A DNA stretch of 64,000 nucleotides, from positions 5,941,001-6,005,000 of the forward strand of contig NC_089239.1 in assembly GCF_963924675.1 (NCBI RefSeq), written 5' to 3'. The notes below the pieces were generated by a model. That model had not been told where the DNA came from. It did not search any database and saw only the letters and a program-made list of their open reading frames with translations. Below, piece by piece: positions 33,130 through 43,600 of the stretch; positions within the stretch are counted from its first letter, which is position 1, and each line of letters opens with the position of its first letter. This DNA comes from Phocoena phocoena. Its lineage: Eukaryota > Chordata > Mammalia > Artiodactyla > Phocoenidae. Both the position numbers and the translations under genes were made by a program.

Positions 33130-34285
33130 CACCTTGGGGAACATATTCCATGATCTGTCTTTCTTATGGAGTTTGACATCCAAAATCAAAACCTCCAATA
33201 GGAATTATACCTATTCTATTTGAAGCAATAGAGATTTTTAAAGATTAACATTTGAAACAAACTCCTTAGTGATCTCTCCCAAATTATGTTTCCAATGTCA
33301 CCTCACTAATTTCATTAGTTTCTGTTTTGTGGCCTTCTAAATATTTTTTATTGAAAGAGGCAATATCGATTCTACATTTTTCAAATAACTTGTAGATAGA
33401 ACCAATTTAAAATTTCCACAAATTCACGATAAGAAGTAAGAGTTGAAGTTTTTTCCTCATGGCTCCTAAAACAGTCCTAAGAGATATTTAAGATAAATAA
33501 GCATAAACTTACTTATACAATCTGAAGCCACTTGAGCTATATAATTCTTTTCCATCTCCAATAAACTACAGATTATTACTGTAACACCAGCTAAAATAAT
33601 GGAGACATAACTATTTTCAAAGACGTCCAGGAAATTCATCACTAATTATGAGAATAACAAGAGACAGATTAAATGAAATATTTATTATATTGGCACTCAA
33701 GGAAGAAATGTAAGTAAAGATTATCTATCTCTTGTTTTCATTTATGTTTACACTCCAGCTTCATTCTTCTGTCTCATTGAGGCCAATCTTTTTCCACATG
33801 GTCAAAAACATAGCTGCCCAAAACTCTGGAGCTTTATTTATGATAATTTTGAGCCCTTAGAGGGAAAACTCTCTTGTTTAACTGTCTAAAAGTCCCAGAA
33901 AAGAAACTCAGAACCTCCCCAACTCCCTTAGCATGACTTAGACATTCAGCCTAAAACCCACCAAATGTAGCAAGGTTGAAGAGTACTGCAGTTAGACTGG
34001 GTCTGGTTAGGTACCAGCTACTGTCCAACCAAGTACAAACAGGGGTATAAGACCAAACTATACTAATAACATATTTCCCACAGTAACCATGTGGATATTA
34101 AGCAGTTCTTAGAAAATGGTACTAAGAGGAAAATCCTACCAGTTTATGATACTCTGATCTATACTAACCTCTGCCTTCTCTATATAAACTCTGGTACTCC
34201 AGAAAAACATGACTACTAGAAAGCATAAACTGTTACCATAACCTCAACTTTGGCTAACTGTCCCCCAATATCCATTCCTTCTTTC
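33130..34285. other. intron sequence holding only the candidate 129-nt exon
   Basis: Apart from the candidate exon at 33513-33641, no repeat is recognised over this kilobase, which is unusual for this repeat-dense window. This makes the segment the best place in the window to look for conserved non-repeat sequence. Confidence 0.4.
33513..33641 (-). CDS. candidate cassette exon inside ADAM32 (unproven)
   Basis: I do not recognise this protein. On the ADAM32 strand, a pyrimidine-rich tract and acceptor (ttctcataattag|TG) are followed by 42 open codons and a strong donor (TATAA|GTAAGT). The exon is 129 nt. It enters and leaves in phase 1, exactly the phase of the junction between the exons at 48374-48572 and 29707-29812, so inclusion would keep the ADAM32 frame. 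The frame starts with an ATG at 33639 (MNFLDVFENSYVSIILAGVT), has a hydrophobic stretch SIILAGVTVIICSLL, and ends VASDCI. It is absent from the ADAM32 protein I remember. It could be a cetacean or lineage-specific alternative exon, the remains of another gene, or a chance combination. Confidence 0.28.
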
Positions 34286-34289
34286 TTCC

Positions 34290-34720
34290 ATTTAGTAATA
34301 GAACTTTCTTGTTATTAGCAGGGCACATAGACACCAAGCTAGAGAAAACATTTTTCAGACTCCCTTGCAACTAGATATGGTATGTGACTAGGTTCTGATC
34401 AGTGGATTATGAGTAGAAATTATATGCAAAACATCCAGTTAATGGCATTAAGCGCAAGCTGGTCACACTTCCATTTCTTCTTTTCTCCATTCCATGAGCT
34501 AGTATAAACGTTTTGTGCTGGAAAACTACCTTCTCCCAGAGACACAAGGGATGACGGAGCAAAAAGAAAGATGACAGGTTCCTGAAAAATGTCATAGAGC
34601 AAAGCTGCTGAACCATCTTTGATGAATTGCCTATCTCTGGAATACTATATGAGAGAGAAAATACAGTCTATCTCTTTTGAACCATTGTATTTTTAGGTAT
34701 CTGTATAATAAGTTTATTCT
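34290..34720. repeat. unassigned mammalian interspersed repeat
   Basis: Phrases 'cagactcccttgcaactaga', 'gtgactaggttctgatcagt' and 'ctgctgaaccatctttgatg' are like those of a mammal-wide LTR/MER-type repeat. I cannot name the family. No gene. Confidence 0.4.
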
Positions 34721-34724
34721 CTAA

Positions 34725-35390
34725 CTAATAACGAGGATTGCCATTATAGTAAACCAAATGCTTTAGGAATGGGTGTCCCATATAAAATGTATTACACCAG
34801 ATGCCACGGTTCACTAGTAACAGGAAGACCAGATTGATCCAGACTGAGCTCCAAACTGATCCACAGTGTTCAGAGGACCAGTGGGAGCACAGGTGGTCAG
34901 TTCTACCCAATATCTGCATTGCAGTCATTGAAGAGTTTGCAGTACTGAGTCCAGTGGGATCAGCTATTAACATAGGCAATCTTACAGACACTTTAGAAGC
35001 AATTATTACCATTCATGAGATCAAACAAATTAAGCTCAGTTGAATGACCACTTTGAATACTTGTAGTTTCCATTACATAATTCCTGAAACTTCCTATTTA
35101 TCTTGGTCTCACTTTTATGAGATTCTATCATAGCACTATTTCTTCTGAGTTCTAAGACACTTTATTTTTTCCTCAGATAAAGGTGCAAGCACTATATTCA
35201 GAGAGCCACAGTTCCTATATCCCGATCTCCCTTATATCTGTCATACCAATAAATGCACTACCTATAAAAAATTTTCTAGGGGCCAAAGACAGTGGGCCAT
35301 CCTCTATACCAGAATTAGAAATGTGTGACAGACTTTAAGTCTAGGTGTTTGGGGCCAAATATTAATTAAATGAATTGACTCCCTGGGGAT
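34725..35390. other. intron sequence, no supported gene
   Basis: An 80-codon plus-strand frame (34801-35043) and an overlapping minus-strand frame have no known motif and no splice support. No repeat recognised. Confidence 0.4.
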
Positions 35391-35402
35391 ACTAACTTTC
35401 AG

Positions 35403-35490
35403 AAAATAATTTATTGGTAATAATTTATTGGTAATTAACTGGTAATTTATTGGTAAAGAAAATAATTTATTGGTAATTTATTGGTAAAGA
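35403..35490. repeat. tandem repeat of 'taatttattggtaa' type
   Basis: The unit 'aataatttattggtaa' recurs about five times with variation (aataatttattggtaataat, ttattggtaattaactggta, atttattggtaaagaaaata, then again). It is a short AT-rich minisatellite. Confidence 0.85.
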
Positions 35491-35594
35491 ATTTTTGAGG
35501 CCTTGATCTCTCTTGGTAAAATTATCCTGGACATTTTATCAAGAACTAGACTAGGACACACATCTACTTCTCTGACATTTAAAAAACTCTCATT

Positions 35595-36560
35595 GAGGAA
35601 GAGATCAGCAAGAAGGCAGAGTAAGAGATCTCTCCAGCCTTCGTTCCCTCCCCCCCAACACACAAAAACAACAGTTAGCTCTCTACAAACGAAAATAGCC
35701 CTGGGAGGGGCTCAAGGGTACGATTAAGAACCTATAGCGGGCTTCCCTGGTGGCGCAGTGGTTGAGAGTCGGCCTGCCAATGCAGGGGACGTGGGTTCGT
35801 GCCCCAGTCCGGGAAAATCCCACATGCCGCGGAGCGGCTGGGCCCGTGAGCCATGGCTGCTGAGCCTGCGCATCCGGAGCCTGTGCTCCGCAATGGGAGA
35901 GGCCACAGCAGTGAGAGGCCCGCATACCGCAAAAAAAAGAAAGAACCTATAGCAACACAGTGGAGCAAGAAAGGAGACTAACTGGATAGAAAGGACCACT
36001 GGGTAGATGACTTGGTGGACATACTTGGAGAGAGCCAGGAACACAGAAGGGTGGGGACTATCAGCATCTGTCATGCAGTGGATGCCACCACCGTCCCCAG
36101 TGGCCTGCTCTCCAGAGGACATGGCAGAGTTTGCCAGGAGGGCCTCCACAACAGCCATGGACACCCCACAGCTTTCAGAGTCGAGGATCACACAGGGCTC
36201 ACCACAGGAGGACCCCAGCAGCCCACTCCACAGAGGACACTGGCAGCTTTCTCCATGAGGCTATCGAGAGCCATCTCCACCCAACTAAGAAGATGCTGCT
36301 GCACCCCACCCAGAAAGAGCTGCTACCGTTCTGGCCAAAGACCAGGGCTGCCCCTCCACCCCAAACGCTGCATATGCCCCAGACCCCAGAGCCAGAGCTG
36401 CTCCATGGGCACCCAGTCACCAATCCTGTGTGCTGCCCAGAGCCTTAGACCCTGGATCCACTGTTGCTCAGCAAGCACATGCTTTCTAGGCCTTGCCTCC
36501 ATGGGTGCTCCACGTGTGCCCATGCCTGAGACAGCAGGAAAAGCCTACAGGTAATATCAT
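35595..36560 (+). mobile_element. GC-rich block, probable L1 5'UTR remnant, split by a CHR SINE
   Basis: The start 'agatcagcaagaaggcagag' is like an L1 5' end, and the GC-rich stretch 36050-36550 (gatgccaccaccgtccccag; cacagctttcagagtcgagg) contrasts sharply with the AT-rich flanks. Several long frames are open in it on both strands, including 180 codons at 36012-36554, a by-product of GC richness. No motif is found. It could instead be an unrecognised CpG-poor GC island. Confidence 0.4.
35739..35940 (+). mobile_element. CHR-1-type SINE with target-site duplication
   Basis: The tRNA-derived head gcttccctggtggcgcagtg is followed by ttgagag, a B-box-like 'gggttcgtgccc', the 'catgccgcggagcggctggg' middle, and an end in taccgcaaaaaaaaga. 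A 13-bp duplication, aagaacctatagc, flanks it at 35726-35738 and 35941-35953. Open frames across it are incidental. Confidence 0.95.
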
Positions 36561-36561
36561 A

Positions 36562-37195
36562 CAGCTAATACTATACTTATCTAACTAAGCGTAATATTAA
36601 GCATTCTCCATCTAAGAGCACATCGCTAAATCACAACAATGTTTTACTAATTTCTTACTACTTTCATTCAATACTGACCCTATACAGTGGAGTAAGGAAA
36701 TAAAAACAAGTAAATAACATACAAACTGGAAAATAAAAAGTAAAACATTCTTTATTCTCAGAAGACATGATTGTGTGTGTGTGTGTGTAGAAAATCCAAG
36801 AAAGTCAACAAAAAATACTAGTAGAGCCAGTGTGGTAGGTATTGTGGGTCATTATCAAATTCCAGTGATCTCTGCGAAATATAGCTTTTTAGACAAAAAA
36901 GTATACAGTTTGCTTCTAGCAGTAAATTTCATATCATCTTTGTCAGCATTTGTATAGGAAGAAATAACTCGGAAAGCGCTAGATGTTTGATTAGTTACCA
37001 GGCAATATACAAAATGTGTTGTAAATTTTTTTTCTTATGATGATTCATTCTGAGCAAGTACTCTGAATTCTTATTATATATTTTTTCCATTTAACAATTG
37101 TTCATCTACATCATAGTATAATTCTCTATTCTGTGATGACCAATTAGAATAAGATTTCTCTATATTTAGTAGGCATCATTATGACTTACTATATT
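36562..37195. other. intron sequence with short GT repeat
   Basis: A (gt)n run at 36773-36788 is the only feature. No gene seen. Confidence 0.5.
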
Positions 37196-37199
37196 CGAT

Positions 37200-37783
37200 C
37201 ACAGATAAGGGATCAAGATACAAAAATCGATTGTATTTCTACCTATTAGCAACAAACAACTGGAAAACCAATCTTCATAAAAACAACAATTTTTACAATA
37301 GTACCAAAACCTAAAATGTAGTTAGGATTAATATAAAATAAAGATATTAAAAATATGTTCATTAAACTACAAAATGCTGCTTAAAGCGTCATGGGTTGCA
37401 AAACACAATACTGTTAAGATACTAATAATCCAGAATTCATCTATAAATCTGACACAACCTCAATCAAAATTCTAGGAGGCAATTTTTTTTTTTAGAAATT
37501 GGCAAGCTGATGTTAAAATTTATATGGAGATGTAAAGGACTCAGAAAATCCAAAGCAGTATTGAAAAAGAATAAATGAAATTGAATGACTTATATTACCT
37601 AATATATAAAGGTTTACTATAAACTACAGTAATCAATAGCATAAGGATAAACAGATTGATGTAGAATAAATCTAGAAATGGAACTATATTATATTATCAA
37701 CTGATTTTAAACAGAGATAGCAAATCAATGGAATGAAAAATAATAATCTTTCCAAGAAATAATGATTTAAAAGAAAAGTTAGG
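37200..37783 (+). mobile_element. older L1, left part of a host element split by copy B
   Basis: Phrases 'tgtatttctacctattagca', 'aaatttatatggagatgtaa' and 'aaactacagtaatcaatagc', then 'agcaaatcaatggaatg', follow the L1 ORF2 order. The sequence stops near 37783 and its expected continuation is found at 45223. Confidence 0.7.
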
Positions 37784-37784
37784 T

Positions 37785-39693
37785 TCAAGGTGAAGATGGT
37801 GGAATAGGAGGAACTGGAGCTCACCTCTCCTCACAAATATATCAAGAATACATCTACAAATGGAACAATTCACACAAAGCACCTGCTGAACACTAGCAGA
37901 GGACCTCAGACACCCAAAAGGACAAGAAAAGATCCCCGCATAACCAGGTAGGATGAAAGAGAGAAAAGGAAGAAAAAGAAAGGAGGAAACAGGATGGGAC
38001 CTGCTCTGCTGGGAGGAGTTGAAGGAGAGGAGAGGTTCCCGCAACTGGAGAAGCCCCCTCACTGGCAGGGCAATTAGCTGAGATAGAAGGGGAGCTGCGA
38101 GGGCTATCAGAGGAAAGTGCAGCAACCAGTCTGTGGCAGGCAAGACAGAGAGAGATTTACACAGATGGTCCATGCCACAGCCTGCAAGCCCCAGGGTGAA
38201 ACGGGTGTCTGCCAGTGCCGGAACATGGGGTTTGGAGAGCAGACCCAGGGAGAGGAGGGCTGTTGGCTGCTCGGAGACAGCCTGAGGGGACAGAAGTGAG
38301 GAGCTCTGCAACTGGGAATGCTCTTGGAAGAAGCCTGGACCACCACAGAAGTGAGGAGCCACTGCTGAGTGATGCATGAAGGGCGGGTCTGCCATCACAG
38401 CCTCTCTCCCACACGCCAGCCCACGCCACCACAGGCACTAGGAGGGGCTCCAACCAGAGTGAGCATGCGTGCCCCAGCTGTTTCCACCTTATCCCCCTCC
38501 CGCCTGAGTCAGTCGCTGCCCCACCCCCTCCCACCGAAACAGGCCAGCATGCCCCCAGTTGCTGCCTTCGCTCCCACTCGCCTGGGCAGTGAGCAGATGC
38601 CTGAGGTAGCCCACATGCAGAGGTGGGGCCGAAACCAAAGCTGAGCCCCAGGGGCTGTGCAACTAAGAAGAACTGAAATCTCTCCTTGCAGCTGCACAAG
38701 CCACGGATTAACCACCGCCACGATCAGCTTGGTAAACCCAGCACCTATAGAACATCTGAAGGGACAATGAGCGCTCCCACGGCTGAGACGGATCCAGCTT
38801 TAGCAGCTGTGGACTTTGTGGGCATGTACACGCAGGAGCTGGGCCAGGTCAAAGTCTGAGCTGCCTCCACAGTGCCCACAGCGGGTCCAAAGACCTACCT
38901 AGAGGTCTTGGAGTGTCTCCTGGGGAGGCGGAGGTTGGCTGTAGCTCACCATGTAGGCAAGGACACTGGTATCAGAGGCCCCAGAGAATTTTGTTGTTGT
39001 TGTTTTATTTCTTTTTTTAAAAATTTTCTGGGGTATTTTTTGTTTTGGGAGGTTTTGTTTTTTTGTTGTTTTCTTAGTTTATTATTTATTGTTTGTTTTG
39101 GTTTTTCTGTTTGGTTGTTTTCTTGGTTTTTTTTGTTTTCATTGGGGATTTTTTTTGGATTGTTTTTCTTCGGTTTTGTTTCTCTGTTTTATTTTGTTTA
39201 TTTGGTTGCACAGCACAGCTTTCAGGATTTTGGTTCTCCAAACAGGGATCAAACCCAAGCCCCCAGGGGGGAAGCACCCACTTATGGCTGCAGGACCGCC
39301 CAGGAATATTAATTGACATGACCTCTCCTGGAGATCCCCATCTTGGCACCAAGACCCAGCCCCACCCAACAGCCTGCAAGCTTCAGTGCTAGAACTACTC
39401 AGGCCAAACAACCAGCAAGACAGGAATACAGCCCCCCCATCAGCAGACAGGCTGTCTAAAGTCGTACTAAGCTCCTGGACACCCCAAAACACACCCCTGG
39501 ACAAGGACCTGCCCACCAGAGGGCCAAGACCCAGCTCCACCCACCAGAAAACAGGCACCAGCCCCTCCCATCAGGAAGCCTACACAAGCCCCTGGACCAA
39601 CCTCCACCACCAGGGGGCAGACACCAGAAGCAAGAGGAGCTGCGATCCTGCAGCCTGTAGAAAGGAGACTTCGGACACAGTAAGTTAGATAAA
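37785..39693 (+). promoter_or_regulatory. L1 copy B 5'UTR (internal promoter region)
   Basis: L1 5'UTRs carry an internal sense promoter and often an antisense one. This one is GC-rich between about 38000 and 38960 and then has a T/G-rich, strand-asymmetric tract at 38985-39210. Its antisense direction would read into ADAM32 sense. Promoter activity is inferred from family knowledge, not visible as a motif. Confidence 0.6.
38985..39212. repeat. T/G-rich low-complexity tract in the L1 5'UTR
   Basis: About 230 bp almost entirely of T and G on the plus strand (attttgttgttgttgtttta; tttttgttttcattggggat). All reading frames across it look hydrophobic (F, L, V, W), which is an artefact of composition. 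Confidence 0.85.
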
Positions 39694-40591
39694 ATGAGAT
39701 GACAGAGAAATATGTTGCAGATGAAGAAGTAAGGCAAAAGTCTCTCCTAAATGAAGAGGAAATAGGCAATCTAGCAGAAAAAGAATTCAGAATAATGATA
39801 GTAAAGATGATCCAAGATCTTGGAAAAAGAATGGAGGCACGGGTCGAGAAGATACAAGAAATGCTTAACAAGGACCTAGAAGAACTAAAGAACAAACAAA
39901 CAGTGGTGAACAATATAATAACTGAAATGAAAAATACACTAGAAGGAATCAATAGCAAAATTACTGAGGCAGAAGTACAGATAAGTGAGCTGGAAGACAG
40001 AATGGTGGAAATCACTGCCACAGAACAGAATAAAGAAAAAACAATTAAAAGAAATAAGGACAGTCTCAGAGACCTCTGGGACAACATTAATTGTAAGAAC
40101 ATTCAAATTATAGGGGTCCCAGAAGAAGAGGAGAAAGAGAAAGGGACTGACAAAATATTTGAAGAGATTACAGTTGAAAACTTCCCTAACATGGGAAAGG
40201 AAATAGTCACCCAAGTCCAGGAAGTGCAGAGTCCCACACAGGATAAACCCAAGGAGAAACACGTCAAGATACATATTAATCAAACTAACAAAAATTAAAT
40301 ACAGAGAAAAAAATGTTAAAAGCAGCAAGGGAAAAGCAACAGATAGCACACAAGGGAATCCCCATAAGGTTATCAGCTGATTTTTCAGCTGATAACCTGC
40401 AGGCCAAAAGGGAGTGGCATGATATCTTTAAAGTGATGAAAGGGAAAAACCTTACAACCAAGAATACTCTGTGTAGCAAGGCTCTCATTAGATTTGATGG
40501 AGAAATCAAAAGCTTTGCAGACAAGCAAAAGCTAAGAGAATTCAGCACCATCAAACCAGCTTTACAACAAATGCTAAAGGAACTTCTCTAA
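39694..40591 (+). pseudogene. L1 copy B ORF1, frameshifted
   Basis: The start ATG at 39694 (aligned to that of copy A) is followed two codons later by TGA. A shifted frame from 39699 (MTEKYVADEEVRQKSLLNEE) runs open to 40298 through the coiled coil and RRM (NIQIIGVPEEEEKEKGTDKI). After a run of A at about 40307-40312 the C-terminal domain continues in another frame at 40313-40591 (AREKQQIAHKGIPIRLSADF). At least two shifts, so it is dead, but all domains are recognisable. Confidence 0.88.
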
Positions 40592-40670
40592 GTGGGAACA
40601 CAAGAGAAGAGAACAAAAGAGGAGGGGAAGAAAAGAGACCGACAAAAACAAACACAAAACAATTAAGAAA

Positions 40671-43600
40671 ATGGCAATAAAAACATACATATTGATAATT
40701 ACCTTAAATGTAAATGAATTAAACGCTACAACCAAAAGACACAGACTGGCTGAATAAATACAAAAACAAGACCCATATATATGCTGTCTACCAGAGAGCC
40801 ATTTCAGACCTAGGGACACACACAGACTGAAAGTGAGGGGCAAATGGAAATAAAAAGAAAGCTGGAGTAGCAGTACTCATATCAGACAAAATAGACTTTA
40901 AAATAAAGAGACAAGGAAGGACACTACATAATGATCAAGGTATCAATTGAAGAAGATGTAACAGTTGTAAATACAGATGCACCTAACATGTACCTCAATA
41001 TATAAGGCAAATGTTAAGCCATAAAAGGGAAAATCGACAGTAACACAATAATTACGGGGGACTTTAACATCGCACTTACACCGAAGGACAGATCATCCAG
41101 ACAGAATATTAATAAGAAAACACAAACCTTAAATGAAACATTAGTTCAGAGAGATTAACTGATATTTACAGGACATTCCATCTGAAAGCAGCAGTATACA
41201 CTTTCTTCTCAAGTGCCCATGGAACATTCTCCAGGATAAATCAGATCTTGAGTCACAAATCAAGCCTTGGTAAATTTAAGAAAATTGAAATAATATCAAG
41301 TATGCTTCCTGACCACAATGCTAAGAGATTAGAGATTAAATACAGGAAAAGAAATTATACAAACCACAAACACATGGAGGCTAAACAATGTTACTAAGCA
41401 ATCGATGGACCACTGAAGAAATCAAAGAGGAAATCTAAAAATACCTAGAGACAACAAAAACACGACCATCCAAAACCTATGGAAGGCAGCAAAAGCACTT
41501 CTAAGAAGGAAGTTTACAGCAATACAATCTCACCTCAAGAAACAAGAAAAATCTCAAATAAACAACCTAACGTTACACCTAAAGCAACCAGATAAAGAAG
41601 AAGAAACAAAACCCAAAGTTAGTAGAAGGAAAGAAATCATAAATATCAGAGAAGAAATAGAGACAGAAAAAAACAATAGCAAAGACCAATGAAACTGAAA
41701 GCTGGTTCTTTGAAAAGATAAGCAAAATTGATAAGCCTTTAGCCAGACTCATAAAGAAAAAGGAGAGAGGACTCGTCAATAAAATTAAAAATGAAAAAGG
41801 AGAAGTCGTACACCACAGAATACAAAGGATCATAAGAGGCTACTACAAGCAACTAACCATACCCCAATAAAATGGACAACCTAGAAGAAATGGACAAATT
41901 CTTAGAAAGATACAACCTTCCAAGATTGAACCAGGAAGAAATAAAAAATATGAACAGACTAACCACAAGTACTGAAATTGAAACTGTGATTAAAAATCTT
42001 CCAACAGGCCTTCTAAATATGTCCTTCCACTCACTTCCTCCTCTTTTCTCTTGTCTGCCATCCTATGTGTGGTTGAATTTGCTCCTCGCCATGTCTTCTC
42101 ACAAGACTTTCAGGATCAAGCGATTCCTGGCCAAAAACGAAAGCAGAATCGTCCCATTCCCCAATGGATTCGAATAAAAACTGGTAATAAAATCAGATAC
42201 AACTCCAAGAGAAGACACTGGAGAAGAACTAAGCTGGGTCTATAAGGGACCGCACATGAAGTGTCACACATTTATGTGATCAAGGTCAATTGCATCTTAA
42301 CATATCAGAACGTCACTAGTGTCTGGAACAGCTGCCTGTGTTTGATGGGAAAAATGGAATGGCTCTCTCCTCTTTTCTTGATCTTTCCTCATCACTGCTC
42401 ACTGTGTAACTCAGCAATAAATATGTGAAACCTTTTGTTGGAAAAAAAAAATCTTCCGACAAAAAAAAGGCAAGGACCAGATGACTTCACAGGCAAATTC
42501 TATCAAACATTTAGAGAAGAGTTAACACCTACCCTTCTGAAACTCTTCCCAAATATTGCATAGGAAGGAACACTGCCAAGCTCATTGTACGAGGCCACTA
42601 TCATCTTGATACCAAAACCAGACAAAGATATCACAAAAAAAGAAAATTACAGACCCATATCACTGATGAACATAGACACAAAAATCCTCAACAAAATACC
42701 AGCAAACAGAATCCAACAACACATTAAAAGGATCATACACCATGATCAAGTGGAATTTACCCTAGGGATGAAAGGATTTTTCAATATCCGCAAATCAATC
42801 AATGTGATACACCACATCAACAAATTGAAGAATAAAAACCATATGATCATCTCAATAGATGCAGAAAGAACTTTTGACAAAATTCAACAGTGATTTACGA
42901 TAAAAAAAAAAAACTCCAGAATATGGGGAGAGAGAGGACCTACCTCAACATAATAAAGACCATATATGACAAACCCACAGCAAACATCATTCTCCATGGT
43001 GAAAAGCAGAAAGCATTTCCTCTAAGATCAGGAACAAGTCAAGGATGTCCACTCTCGCCACTTTTATTCCACATAGTTTTGGAAGTCCTAGCCTTGGCAA
43101 TCAGAGAAGAAAAAGAAATAAAAGGAACACAACTTGGAAAAGAAGTAAAAATCTCACTGTTTGCAGATGACATGATAGTATACATAGAAAACCCTAAAGA
43201 TGTTACCAGAAAATTACTAGAGCTCATCAATGAATTAGGTAAAGTTGCAGGATACAAAATTAATATAAAGAAATCTGTTGCACACCTATACACTAACAAC
43301 GAAAGATCAGAAAGAGAAATCAAGGAAACAATTCCATTTACTATTGCATCAAAAAGAACAAATTGCCTAGGTATAAACCTACCTAAGGAGGCAAGAGACC
43401 TGTACTCCAAAAACTATAAGATACTGATGAAAGAAATAGAATACGACACAAACAGATGGAGAAATATACCATGTTCTTGGATTGGAAGAATCAATATTGT
43501 GAAAATGACTATACTACCCAAATCAAGCTACAGGTTCAATGCAATCCCTATCAAACTGCCGATGGCATTTTTCACAGAATTAGAACAAAACATTTTACAA

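Noticed and set aside
34801..35043. 80-codon frame as a hypothetical gene
   Set aside because: Chance-length frame in an intron, with an equally long frame on the other strand and no recognisable motif.
35403..35490. Repeat cluster as a CRISPR-like array
   Set aside because: Units are adjacent without spacers, in a mammalian intron; it is a minisatellite.
35739..35810. SINE head as a functional tRNA gene
   Set aside because: It has tRNA-derived A/B-box-like sequence but no complete cloverleaf and is followed by a SINE body and A tail.
35683..36191. Overlapping minus-strand frames rich in R, G, P and S
   Set aside because: They arise from the CHR SINE and adjoining GC-rich block. The same peptides recur at 47509-47942, 49605-49892, 50592-50876 and 53238-53559.
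36012..36554. 180-codon plus-strand frame as a new gene
   Set aside because: GC-rich composition alone keeps stops rare; frames are open on both strands and no motif, splice site or poly(A) signal supports a gene.
38869..39312. 146-codon frame with repeated hydrophobic stretches resembling a membrane protein
   Set aside because: The T/G-rich tract forces F, L, V and W codons in all frames; no start context or homology, and it is in an L1 5'UTR.
42051..42245. RPL39 copy as a functional retrogene
   Set aside because: A one-base deletion separates the N-terminal part from the rest; the uninterrupted frame starts with unrelated residues from the 5'UTR.
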